This document shows positions 16,067-24,597 of a stretch of DNA of 37,627 bases, one piece after another. The number at the start of each line of letters is the position of its first letter. The stretch's first letter is position 1. This stretch comes from DATCIH01 sp036507955 (GTDB lineage Bacteria > Bacillota > Clostridia > Clostridiales > Clostridiaceae), in contig DATCIH010000178.1 in assembly GCA_036507955.1 (NCBI GenBank), positions 1 to 37,627 of the forward strand. The letters run 5' to 3'. Below the pieces are notes generated by a model that had not been told where the DNA came from, made no database searches, and worked only from the letters and a program-made list of their open reading frames with translations. The position numbers and the translations under genes were made by a program.

Positions 16067-17566
16067 ATGAGAAAGCTAAACAAAAAGCTAGCTTTAATTG
16101 TAGCTGCTGTGTTGACTACAACAACATTCCTTTCAGGCTGCAAAACTACACCAAAGGCTACTACAACAGTAGCAAAAACGCCTTATCAGTTAGACTGGTA
16201 CTACGTCGGTAATGGTCCACAAGCCGATAGCCCTAAAATTGATGCCGCTGCAACTCTTCTACTAAAGGACATCAATGTTCAGCTAGTAACCCATTGCATT
16301 GATTGGGGTACTTATCAAGCAAAAATGACCACTAATCTTGCAACTGGTGAGAAAGTTGATTTATTAATGACTGCCCTTGGTTGGGGTTCCTTATTAGTCG
16401 ACGATGTTAGAAAAGGAGCTATTATTGATATTACTACATTAGCTCCTAAATATGCACCAAATGCAGTAGCAGTATTAAAGGGTGGTTTCTGGGAATTAAG
16501 CAAGATTAACGGTAAAAATTATGGTTTCCCAGTTAACAAAGAAGCAGGAGCTCAGATGGGCTATGATTTCAACCAATCTTATGTTACTAAATACAAGTTA
16601 GAAGATGCTAGTAAAAATGTAAAAGCACTAGAAGATATTACTCCAATGCTTAAGACTATTAAAGCAGCAGAGCCAACAATATTTCCTGTTGAGCCTAATG
16701 TAAATATAGTCGGTTATAGTTCTATGGATGATGATCCACAAGCAAGCAATTTAGTTGTTTTACCTCATAATTCAACCGATGATAAATTTGTTGCTTCTGC
16801 TGCAAATCCTAACTTTGCACTGTTGGCTGATACAGTAAGGTCTTGGTATACTGCAGGCTATATCCAAAAGGATGCTGCTACTGTTACTGACGTTACACCT
16901 TTTAGAAAAGCTGGTAAGAACTTTGTAGCCTTTGATTCAATGAAACCAGGTAAGGATGCAGAAGTTTCAATCGCTACTGGTCAAGTTTGGAAAGAGACCG
17001 TAATAGGAACACCATTTTCCCATACAGCAGATGTAAGTGGAGTTGAAATGTCAATTACTAAATCTGCTAAAGATCCAACTAGAGTTTTAGAGTTCGTTGA
17101 TAAATTATATTCTGACGTTAAGTTAATAAACTTAATTGATTATGGTATAGAAGGAACTCATTATGTTGTAAAGAGTCCTGGAATAATAGACTTTGCACCA
17201 GCTACTGCAGGTGGAACAAAGTCAGGTTATAACCCAGGAACTCCTTGGATGTTTGGAGATCAATTTAAATCCTATTTATTTACTACTGAAGATCCAAACA
17301 AATGGGCCGCTTTCAAGAAATTTAATACAGATTGTGTTAAACTTGTGGATTGTGGATTCGTTTATATGGATGATGCAGTAAAGAATGAAGAAGCTGCTTG
17401 CGTTAATGTACAAAAGGAATTTGATCCAAGTATTCAAGTTGGAGCTATTGATCCAAAAGTAAATATTCCAAAATATATCGCAAAGTTAGATGCTGCTGGA
17501 ATGCAGAAGATTCTTACCGATGTAAATGCTCAATATGTTACTTGGAAAGCAACTCAAAAGAAATAA
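16067..17566 (+). CDS. Extracellular sugar-binding lipoprotein, copy 2
   Basis: A 499-residue tandem paralogue of the preceding lipoprotein. The signal peptide is almost identical, with lipobox LSGC and Cys25. The ATG at 16067 follows GAGGAGGAT; an in-frame extension from 16049 has no ribosome site. It is separated from copy 1 by a terminator and a probable private promoter, so the two can be expressed at different levels. Differences cluster in short patches (e.g. CYDWGTY against CIDWGTY, AQGWGSLIV against ALGWGSLLV, TSDTMGCMMSI against TADVSGVEMSI) while the flanks are conserved, as expected if the ligand pocket has changed. Both presumably dock on the same permease pair. A perfect terminator follows. 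Confidence 0.9.
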   Translation: MRKLNKKLALIVAAVLTTTTFLSGCKTTPKATTTVAKTPYQLDWYYVGNGPQADSPKIDAAATLLLKDINVQLVTHCIDWGTYQAKMTTNLATGEKVDLLMTALGWGSLLVDDVRKGAIIDITTLAPKYAPNAVAVLKGGFWELSKINGKNYGFPVNKEAGAQMGYDFNQSYVTKYKLEDASKNVKALEDITPMLKTIKAAEPTIFPVEPNVNIVGYSSMDDDPQASNLVVLPHNSTDDKFVASAANPNFALLADTVRSWYTAGYIQKDAATVTDVTPFRKAGKNFVAFDSMKPGKDAEVSIATGQVWKETVIGTPFSHTADVSGVEMSITKSAKDPTRVLEFVDKLYSDVKLINLIDYGIEGTHYVVKSPGIIDFAPATAGGTKSGYNPGTPWMFGDQFKSYLFTTEDPNKWAAFKKFNTDCVKLVDCGFVYMDDAVKNEEAACVNVQKEFDPSIQVGAIDPKVNIPKYIAKLDAAGMQKILTDVNAQYVTWKATQKK

Positions 17567-17577
17567 TTTTTAACTCT

Positions 17578-17606
17578 TAGAAAGCACCGGTATCCGGTGC
17601 TTTCTA
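17578..17606. terminator. Perfect hairpin terminator after binding-protein copy 2
   Basis: TAGAAAGCACCGG and CCGGTGCTTTCTA arms with a TAT loop, followed by TTTTTATAT. The symmetric A/T flanks allow it to work for the convergent aldo/keto reductase gene as well. Confidence 0.9.
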
Positions 17607-17636
17607 TTTTTATATAACTCATAATTACTTTTAAAG

Positions 17637-18764
17637 TTATTTTGATAAGGCTTTATGACTTTCCTTAAGTTGCTCTCTTATTGGAAGCTTTTGAGGGCAT
17701 CTGCTTTCGCAAACTCCACAGCTAATACAAGCCTCTGCAGTTTTCCCCTTAACCCATTCACTCTTTCCAATTTCATTATATCCTTTTTGTGCAAAATCTT
17801 TTAAGCCATATACCTTATAATAGTTCATCATTTGAAATATTTGTGGGATATTTACCTCTTTAGGACATGGCATACAATAAGCACATCCTGTACAATATAG
17901 TTCTGCTAATCTCTTATTCTCTTCCATTATCCTATTTATTGCTTCTAGCTCTACTGGACTTAATATATTAGAATTTGAAGCTGTAGCTGCATTCTCTTTC
18001 ACCATATCCATACTACCCATCCCAGATAGGGCACAATCAATATTGGGATTAGTCATAACAAATCTCAAGGCCATCTCTGAGTTGCTTCTTGCAGCAATAC
18101 CCGCCTTATCAGCTATTTCTTTTGGAAGACCTGAAACTCTTCCTCCCCCTAAAGGACCCATTACAGCTGTACCAAGTCCTTTTGACTTTGCATAAGCTAT
18201 AGCTTCCTCATTACTTCTATCAATAATATTGTATTGGCATAAAACAGATTCGAAAACTCCTAAATCGATAAGCTTTATCATATTTTCAGGTTTATCATGA
18301 AAGGAAAAGGATATATGTTTTATCTTACCTTCTTCCTTTGCTTTTATAGCTTCTGTAAGATAGCCATAATTCTTTTCTAATTCATTAAAGCTATCAAACC
18401 CTATACCATGGAAGTGATAAAAGTCTATGTAATCTACATCTAGCTTCCTTAGCTGATCCTCTAAAATTCTAGTTGTATCCCCATGCTTCTTTATCATATG
18501 TCCTGGACTCTTTGTAGAAACATATACTTTGTCCCTTATACCCTTTAAGGCTTCTCCAAGAACTACTTCGCTTTGCCCCTCACAATAGAAGTATGCTGAA
18601 TCAAAGTAATTAACACCAAGCTCATATGCGCTATGAACCATTTCAATAGTTTTTTCCTTGTCTACTACATCTTTATCTCCAATCTTTATCATTGGGAACC
18701 TCATACATCCAAACCCTAACTGGGATATACTAATACCTGTATTTCCAAACTTATTATATTTCAA
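17637..18764 (-). CDS. Aldo/keto reductase with C-terminal 2x[4Fe-4S] domain
   Basis: A 375-residue cytoplasmic oxidoreductase. Residues 1-280 form the AKR (beta/alpha)8 barrel with the tetrad Asp55, Tyr60, Lys85 and probably His119 (in DYIDFYHFHG). Residues ~285-370 carry two cysteine clusters, CTGCAYCMPCP and CISCGVCESRCP, that should hold two [4Fe-4S] clusters. This pairing is common in anaerobic Clostridia and suggests electron exchange with ferredoxin as well as NAD(P)H. The native substrate is unknown. Start: TTG 18764 (ten bases after AGGAGG at 18775-18780) is preferred to the TTG at 18773, which touches the ribosome site. Monocistronic and convergent with the transporter. Confidence 0.9.
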   Translation of the reverse strand: MKYNKFGNTGISISQLGFGCMRFPMIKIGDKDVVDKEKTIEMVHSAYELGVNYFDSAYFYCEGQSEVVLGEALKGIRDKVYVSTKSPGHMIKKHGDTTRILEDQLRKLDVDYIDFYHFHGIGFDSFNELEKNYGYLTEAIKAKEEGKIKHISFSFHDKPENMIKLIDLGVFESVLCQYNIIDRSNEEAIAYAKSKGLGTAVMGPLGGGRVSGLPKEIADKAGIAARSNSEMALRFVMTNPNIDCALSGMGSMDMVKENAATASNSNILSPVELEAINRIMEENKRLAELYCTGCAYCMPCPKEVNIPQIFQMMNYYKVYGLKDFAQKGYNEIGKSEWVKGKTAEACISCGVCESRCPQKLPIREQLKESHKALSK

Positions 18765-19002
18765 TTCTTTCAATCCTCCTAAATAATTTTAATCTATATA
18801 ACTATTTTAACCTATTTTACTTACAACATCTTCACCTATTTATTCGAAATTTACAACTATTTAGACTTAATAAATAAAAAACATAAAAAATAATTTTATT
18901 TTTTCCACAACATTCCACTTTATAATTCTCTAAAATTAGTTTAAAAATTAATAAATTACAGAAGATATATAATACTATAAAACTTTGAAATTAGGTGAAA
19001 AT

Positions 19003-20646
19003 ATGAAAAATGCATTTTTAAAAAAAATATTAACTCCTATAAGCTATAAAAATATACCAAATGTTAAGGAGTTTTATATACCTGAAGTTAATGAAAATGC
19101 TGAAAAATCTAAAGAAAACCTAGAAAAAGAGATATCTGTTAGTGGAAGTATTAACGACAACCTTAACTTTATTAAAACTGCCTTTAATTTTGAAAATAAC
19201 AAAGATATTATTATTCGTGAATTTAAATTGCAAAACAAAAAAGATGCCTTTATAGCTTATCTTGATGGTATGGTAGACAGAAATATCATCAATAATTTCA
19301 TTTTAAGACCACTCATGAATGATCCCTCAAGCTTAAATACTGAAGACAGTATTTTTGAAAGAGTAATAGAAACAAATCAAGCTAAAAAGCTTACGATTCA
19401 AAAAGATGTAATATATGGAATCCTTACTGGAGATACAGCTGTATATTTAGATGGTAAAGATTACTATGTACTTTGCGAAACAAAGGGCTTCGAAAAAAGA
19501 GCGGTAGATAAGCCCCATAATGAGGCTGTAATAAAAGGTTCCCAGGAAGCCTTTAGTGAAAATCTTCGTACAAATATTACCCTAATAAGAAAAATAATAA
19601 AAAATAATAACCTAACAACAGAATTTTTAGAGATAGGAGATGAAAACAGAAATTTATGTGCCATAACCTATTTAAAGGGTATCATAAACCCGGCTATAGT
19701 AGATGAAGTTAAAAGAAGAATAAATGGAATCAAAACAGATTTTATAAATGGTAGTGGGATGTTGGAGCAATTCATTGAAGATTCTCCTATGTCAATAATT
19801 CCTACAGTTTTATCAACTGAAAGACCCGATGTAGTTGCCTCCCATATAGTAGAGGGTAAAATATCTATAATAGCAGAGGGAACTCCCTTTGCTATTATAG
19901 TTCCTATAACTATTTCTGCTCTACTCGTTTCACCTGAGGATTCAGCTCTTCGATGGCAGTATGGTACCTTACTTAGGATAATCCGAATTATTGCACTTTT
20001 CCTAGCAACACTACTTCCTGGTATATATATAGCTATAACCACCTATCATCAGGAAATGATACCTACAGAGTTACTCCTTGCTATTGCTATTGCTAGAGAG
20101 AACGTTCCCTTTCCTACAATAGTTGAGATTCTCCTTATGGAGTTCTCTTTTGAGTTAATAAGGGAAGCCGGGGTAAGAATTCCAGGTATGCTAGGAACCA
20201 CAATAGGGATCATCGGGGTCTTAGTTGTTGGTCAAGCGTCTGTTCAAGCGGATCTAGTAAGTCCTGTATTAATTGTTATTATAGCAACTACAGGTCTGGC
20301 TAATTATACTATTCCTGACTTCTCCTTTTCTACCGGGATACGTATCATAAGATTATTTTTTATTATTCTTGGAGCTTTTCTTGGCTTTTATGGGATTTCT
20401 ATTGGTATTGTGATTTTATTGTCCTTTTTAGTAGATATGAAATCCTTTGGAGTTCCTTTTCTATCAATATCAATTCCTAAAACAAGAAAAAGCTTTAATA
20501 AATTTATAAAATATCCCATATGGAAGCAAGAACTTAGGCCAGATGAAGTAAATCCACTTAAGCTAAGAAGACAGCCTAAGGTATCTCGAAGGTGGATCCA
20601 GGAAAATCCAAAGTCTAGCTACGATAGGAAGGATGAAGATGAATAA
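19003..20646 (+). CDS. gerKA: Spore germinant receptor subunit A (GerKA/GerA family)
   Basis: A 547-residue inner-membrane spore protein. The large N-terminal soluble domain (~1-265) contains the family motif SQEAFSENLRTNITLIRKIIK and the ERPDVVASHIVEGK segment. Five or so transmembrane helices follow (~270-480), and a basic C-terminal tail ends in RRWIQENP. It forms the nutrient receptor with the B and C subunits in the spore inner membrane. ATG 19003 with AGGTG close by is preferred to the TTG at 18985. The ribosome site is weak, as often seen in spore genes. An AATACTA box at 18971-18977 with an AT-rich -35 could be a sigma-G promoter; this is weak. The last 8 bases overlap gerKB. Confidence 0.93.
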   Translation: MKNAFLKKILTPISYKNIPNVKEFYIPEVNENAEKSKENLEKEISVSGSINDNLNFIKTAFNFENNKDIIIREFKLQNKKDAFIAYLDGMVDRNIINNFILRPLMNDPSSLNTEDSIFERVIETNQAKKLTIQKDVIYGILTGDTAVYLDGKDYYVLCETKGFEKRAVDKPHNEAVIKGSQEAFSENLRTNITLIRKIIKNNNLTTEFLEIGDENRNLCAITYLKGIINPAIVDEVKRRINGIKTDFINGSGMLEQFIEDSPMSIIPTVLSTERPDVVASHIVEGKISIIAEGTPFAIIVPITISALLVSPEDSALRWQYGTLLRIIRIIALFLATLLPGIYIAITTYHQEMIPTELLLAIAIARENVPFPTIVEILLMEFSFELIREAGVRIPGMLGTTIGIIGVLVVGQASVQADLVSPVLIVIIATTGLANYTIPDFSFSTGIRIIRLFFIILGAFLGFYGISIGIVILLSFLVDMKSFGVPFLSISIPKTRKSFNKFIKYPIWKQELRPDEVNPLKLRRQPKVSRRWIQENPKSSYDRKDEDE

Positions 20647-21748
20647 TGAAGGGAAATTCGGTTTAATTGAAACCATTAGTATCGTTACAATTGTAATAGT
20701 CTCAAAAATTTTATTTACCAGTGAATCTGTGGTAGTAGACTTTGTTGGAACAGCAGCCTGGTATATGACTCTACTATCTTGCTTTACCAGCATTATATTT
20801 TTCTTAATACTTTATATATTAATGAAACGTTTTCCTGGGAAAAATCTTATAGAAATATTTCAGTTGGTAACTGGAAAGATAGTGGGAAAATTATTAGGCT
20901 TTTTATTTGCTTTATATTTTTTATATTATGCAGGTTCAAATTTAAGAGAATTTATAGAGATGATAAAGGCTTATAGTTATCCTTATACGGCTACAAGCTT
21001 ATTTTTAGTAACCTTTATAATTGTAACTTTATTACTCTCCTATAAAGGTCTAGAAAATATAGCTCGTATATCTTATATCACCCTAATTATTTTTATTATT
21101 GGTATTTCAACAATACTATTATTGGCCCTACCAAATGCAAATTTTTTATATCTAAGGCCTTATTTAGGCTATGGAGTGAAAAGCACCTTATACTATGGTT
21201 TATTAAGAAGTTCATCCTATGATGAAATAATAATTTTAGCGCTTATAATAAAGTCCGTACATGGTCTTAAAAATTTTAAGATAGCGGGACTCATATCCCT
21301 TGGTATAGCTGGGCTAGTCTCTTCTATATCTTTAGTCATATACCTTGCTATATTTCAACATGATATGGGAGCAGAAAATCTTTCTGGTATGTTTCAAATA
21401 TCAAGGACAATTTATTTCAATATATACTTTCAACGCTTAGAATCAATATTCCTATTTACTTGGGTTATAACCTCTTTAGTTACAGTGTCAATTGGTTTTT
21501 ATGTATCTATAAGCACCTATTGTAAAACCTTTAATATAGCTGATCACAGACCTCTTTTGTTACCCTTTTCTTTTCTTATGTATATAATTGCTCTTAAGCC
21601 AAAGGATATTAGTGAGATAATATATACCAATATGGCTATTGTCAGAGAATATAGTGGTATGCTACTTTACCTTGTACCTACCTTAGTGTTAATAATTGCT
21701 TTTATAACCAATAAGAGAGGTGTTGTAAATAATGAAGAGAAAGCTTAG
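20639..21748 (+). CDS. gerKB: Spore germinant receptor subunit B (GerKB, APC-type permease)
   Basis: A 369-residue integral membrane protein with about ten transmembrane helices, of the endospore germination permease family (amino acid-polyamine-organocation fold); the B subunit carries the germinant-binding site and is thought to form a channel. The start chosen is ATG 20639, six bases after AGGAAGG; the ATG at 20633 touches the ribosome site. Family features are FVGTAAWYMTLLSCFTSII near the start, LRPYLGYGVKSTLYYGLLRSSSYDE (the loop after helix 5) and the late ITLITLV-like helix segments. Overlaps gerKA by 8 bases and gerKC by 17, indicating translational coupling. Confidence 0.93.
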   Translation: MNNEGKFGLIETISIVTIVIVSKILFTSESVVVDFVGTAAWYMTLLSCFTSIIFFLILYILMKRFPGKNLIEIFQLVTGKIVGKLLGFLFALYFLYYAGSNLREFIEMIKAYSYPYTATSLFLVTFIIVTLLLSYKGLENIARISYITLIIFIIGISTILLLALPNANFLYLRPYLGYGVKSTLYYGLLRSSSYDEIIILALIIKSVHGLKNFKIAGLISLGIAGLVSSISLVIYLAIFQHDMGAENLSGMFQISRTIYFNIYFQRLESIFLFTWVITSLVTVSIGFYVSISTYCKTFNIADHRPLLLPFSFLMYIIALKPKDISEIIYTNMAIVREYSGMLLYLVPTLVLIIAFITNKRGVVNNEEKA

Positions 21749-22985
21749 CTTACTTATTATTTTATTAATTCTTTTCAGCTTATTTAGCGGCTGTAAGGAT
21801 TCCACTGAAATTGATGAAAATGTATATACAATTGTAATTGGCCTAGATAAGGGAAGCAATGATAATATAGTTTTAACCATTCAATACCCTCAATTCAAAT
21901 CTAGCAGTAAAGTAACCTCTGGATCATCCTCTAATACAAGTGTAGACTCCATTGAAACCTCATCTATACTTTCAGGTATAGATGAGTTTAATATGGCTAT
22001 CTCAAGAAATGTCTCCCTTAAACATACTAAGCTTATTGTATTTTCAGAAGAGCTTGCTAGGGAAGGTATCGGTAAATATTTAGCTCCCTTAGCTAGATTT
22101 AGAGAAGCGAGAAGATCTATGTTTGTTGCAGTTTCTAATGGAAAAGCAGTAGACTTTATCAATGAAAACAGATCAAGTATAAGTGAAAATATAACAAAAT
22201 CTGTAGAGCTTATGCTGTCACAAGCTAAGGGAACTAGCTATTTCCCTTTCATAATTTTTCATACGTTTTATAAAAATATGCTATCTCCTTATGGTGAGAC
22301 TATTGCAATGTACATCGGCGTAAATAACCTTAGCGGTCTAGCTATAGGCAAAGCTGATATCCCGCATTCTGCTTTGGAAACTGATATAAAACCTGGCGAG
22401 CTTCCAAGGACAGGAGGTGTGAAAAGAGAATATGTTGGTACTGCAGTTTTTAGGGGCGACAAGATGGTAGGCTACTTAAATCCCTATGAAACAAGATATA
22501 TGTCAATGATCACCGGTTCCTTTGAAAAAGCACTCCTAACAATTGTTGATAAAAAATCTCCAGGGGATGTTATCCCTTTGGATGTTAGGTTGGGAAGAAA
22601 ACCAAAAATAAGCGGTTTCTTTAATAAAGGAACTCCTATAATCAATATTAAATTGAATATGGAAGCAGATATTGGAGCTATTCAAAGTAGAATAAATTAC
22701 GAGGATCCTGGCATGATAGAGGATTTAAACAACCAAATAAAAACTTACTTAGAGACTGAAATCAAAAAAATGCTTACAAAAACTCAAGAGGAGTTTAAAT
22801 CAGATGTTTTTGAATTTGGAACAATATTTGCTGCCTACTTTGGAACCATACAGGAGTTTGAGGGCTATGATTGGCTAAAGCATTACCCTGATGCAAAAAT
22901 AAATTTAGATTTAACAGTAAGCATAAGAAGAACTGGCTTAATAATACATTCATTTCCAGTTCTGGGAACACCTAAAACTAAATAA
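21732..22985 (+). CDS. gerKC: Spore germinant receptor subunit C (GerKC lipoprotein)
   Basis: A 417-residue Ger(x)C-family lipoprotein. The signal peptide runs to the lipobox LFSGC (Cys20), so it is anchored to the outer face of the spore inner membrane. Family motifs include the first strand YTIVIGLDKG, the ETSSILSGIDEFN segment, and FGTIFAAYFGTIQEFEGYDW near residue 370, with a three-domain layout as in Bacillus GerBC. It completes the A-B-C receptor set. The start lies inside the end of gerKB. The next start codon, of a small membrane protein, is 13 bases downstream. Confidence 0.93.
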   Translation: MKRKLSLLIILLILFSLFSGCKDSTEIDENVYTIVIGLDKGSNDNIVLTIQYPQFKSSSKVTSGSSSNTSVDSIETSSILSGIDEFNMAISRNVSLKHTKLIVFSEELAREGIGKYLAPLARFREARRSMFVAVSNGKAVDFINENRSSISENITKSVELMLSQAKGTSYFPFIIFHTFYKNMLSPYGETIAMYIGVNNLSGLAIGKADIPHSALETDIKPGELPRTGGVKREYVGTAVFRGDKMVGYLNPYETRYMSMITGSFEKALLTIVDKKSPGDVIPLDVRLGRKPKISGFFNKGTPIINIKLNMEADIGAIQSRINYEDPGMIEDLNNQIKTYLETEIKKMLTKTQEEFKSDVFEFGTIFAAYFGTIQEFEGYDWLKHYPDAKINLDLTVSIRRTGLIIHSFPVLGTPKTK

Positions 22986-22998
22986 CAGGAGGAGTGCT

Positions 22999-23163
22999 AT
23001 GACATTTTTAATTATCCTTATTATTTCCTGTTGTTACTATACCTTAACCTATGGCTTAAGCCTATGGAAGAATGGTAATAATAAGGAAGGTAGTATATTT
23101 ACTATATTAATCGCCTTTTTAGGTACTGTGATACCTATCTATTATATCTTTTTAATTAGTTGA
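22999..23163 (+). CDS. Small two-helix membrane protein, candidate germinant-receptor D subunit
   Basis: A 54-residue reading frame starting at ATG 22999, six bases after AGGAGGAG, and only 13 bases after gerKC. It consists almost wholly of two hydrophobic helices (residues 2-21 and 34-54) joined by a polar loop with WKNGNNKEG. Size, topology and place match the D-subunit proteins described beside Bacillus GerA-type receptors, which tune receptor function. No specific sequence motif was recognised, so the assignment rests on context and architecture. The strong ribosome site and tight spacing argue it is a real gene. Confidence 0.72.
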   Translation: MTFLIILIISCCYYTLTYGLSLWKNGNNKEGSIFTILIAFLGTVIPIYYIFLIS

Positions 23164-23242
23164 TATTATGTTCTTATTGCTTTTAAGCTTATGGACAGTT
23201 ATTATTATATCATAATCAATCTTAACTAAGGAGATGAACTAT

Positions 23243-23755
23243 ATGTTAAACAAGATAATAACAAGTTTAATTAATGATCAAATAAACAAGGAATTTTATT
23301 CCTCCTATTTCTACCTAGATATATACAGCTTTTTTTCCTCAAAAAATCTTAATGGCTTTGCAAATTGGTTTTTCGTTCAAACCCAAGAGGAGAAGGATCA
23401 TGCATTACTATTTATGAAATATTTACTTAATAATTCAGAGGAAGTCACACTTCGGGATATTAAAGCCGTGAACATGAAATTTACAACCTTTGATACACCA
23501 CTAGAGGCCACCTTAGAGCATGAAAGAGTGGTTACTGAGTCAATAAATAATATATATGCAGAAGCAATTTCTATAAAAGATTTTAGATCAATGCAGTTTT
23601 TGGATTGGTTCATAAAAGAACAGGGTGAAGAAGAAAAAAATTCTGAGGACGTAATAAAAAGATATGAATTATTTGGAAATGACTCCAAAGGTTTATACTT
23701 ATTAGATGCAGAGCTAGCTCTAAGAGTATATGCACCTCCGACTTTAATTATCTAA
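23243..23755 (+). CDS. ftnA: Ferritin (FtnA type, non-haem)
   Basis: A 170-residue four-helix ferritin storing iron in the cytoplasm as a 24-mer. The ferroxidase centre is complete: Glu17, Glu50, His53, Glu94, Gln127 and Glu130, at the same numbers as in E. coli FtnA. The start ATG 23243 is nine bases after AAGGAG; the ATG at 23234 abuts the ribosome site and is rejected. It stands after the germination operon with an 80-base gap and ends in a bidirectional hairpin shared with the next gene. Nothing unusual in the sequence. Confidence 0.95.
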   Translation: MLNKIITSLINDQINKEFYSSYFYLDIYSFFSSKNLNGFANWFFVQTQEEKDHALLFMKYLLNNSEEVTLRDIKAVNMKFTTFDTPLEATLEHERVVTESINNIYAEAISIKDFRSMQFLDWFIKEQGEEEKNSEDVIKRYELFGNDSKGLYLLDAELALRVYAPPTLII

Positions 23756-23791
23756 TCCCCTAGCATACGTTTATAATGTATATAATGGGAT

Positions 23792-23819
23792 AAAGCTGGA
23801 AACATATATTTCCAGCTTT
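23792..23819. terminator. Hairpin between convergent ferritin and Gmad2 genes
   Basis: AAAGCTGGAAA (23792-23802) and TTTCCAGCTTT (23809-23819) form a perfect 11-base stem with a 6-base loop, 37 bases after the ferritin stop. The stop codon of the minus-strand Gmad2 gene is within the right arm. T runs are weak on both sides, so it is a modest bidirectional terminator. Confidence 0.6.
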
Positions 23820-24498
23820 ACTTATAATTCACTTTAATATCAACTTTATCCAATATCGAACCATCCTTCATACTTACAGAATATATTTCAAATACACCAC
23901 TTTTCCCATTGATTTTACTTCTATCCACAGGTATATCAAAAGTGAAATCTCCAAACTGATCTACATCCTTAGCATTTGTCATAACATTAGTTTCAATAAT
24001 AACCTTATTGTTAATATCTAAAAGTCTTCCAGCTATAGTATTCTCAAATACTCTAGCCTTTCCAGTAATATGAATTTTATCTTTTACATCTATTTCCTTA
24101 ACATCAACTTGAATATTAATTTCACTGATATTATTATCAAACTCATCTAAGGTGGTTCCATCTAGGGCCTGTATTTTTATATGACCAGAGTAGTTAACTT
24201 TTGCATAGCTTATGGACTTAGTCTTACCTGTTAATGCCATCCGCTGTTTTCCATCCACTATTATCCTACATAGGACTGTTTCATAATCTATAGGGGCTAA
24301 ATTAGTTGTAGATTTCTGATCCTCTGTTTTTGCTACCTTCCCATCCCCTATAGGTGTTTGTATGGATTTGTCCGGAGTTTTAATTTTGTCTAAATTATTC
24401 TTAGTTATGAAATAGGATGTGAAAAGTACTATTGTAACCGCTATAACAATAGAACCAGTGATAATCAATCTCTTTTTATAGTTATGCTCCAAGTTCAT
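23818..24498 (-). CDS. Membrane-anchored Gmad2 (spore germination Ig-like) domain protein
   Basis: About 226 residues. A short basic N-terminus and one transmembrane helix (~11-32) are followed by a polar linker to ~70, a first extracytoplasmic beta region (~72-135), and a C-terminal Gmad2 domain (~137-226), an immunoglobulin-like fold first noted in sporulation and germination proteins. Gmad2 signs are HITGKARVFENTIAGRLLD, FGDFTFDIPV, and GVFEIYSVSMKDGS ending in a V-D-I-K-V strand. It probably sits on the outer face of the forespore or spore membrane. Start: ATG 24498 is close behind AGGAAG; a GTG at 24501 and a TTG at 24492 are alternatives. Exact role unknown; its place near gerK supports a spore function. 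Confidence 0.8.
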   Translation of the reverse strand: MNLEHNYKKRLIITGSIVIAVTIVLFTSYFITKNNLDKIKTPDKSIQTPIGDGKVAKTEDQKSTTNLAPIDYETVLCRIIVDGKQRMALTGKTKSISYAKVNYSGHIKIQALDGTTLDEFDNNISEINIQVDVKEIDVKDKIHITGKARVFENTIAGRLLDINNKVIIETNVMTNAKDVDQFGDFTFDIPVDRSKINGKSGVFEIYSVSMKDGSILDKVDIKVNYK

Positions 24499-24597
24499 CA
24501 CTTCCTACTTTTAGTATTTTTGCTCTAACCCATAAGTAATTTTCTTATATTGTATTCTTTGCTAATAATTATTGCAACAATTATTTAATATACCTAG

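Noticed and set aside
19668..20042. 124-residue minus-strand reading frame inside gerKA
   Set aside because: Antisense shadow of a well-conserved membrane protein; no ribosome site or family pattern.
24544..24590. Terminator of the Ehr operon
   Set aside because: An AATAATT-type inverted repeat is present but has almost no loop and no T run, so it is not supported.
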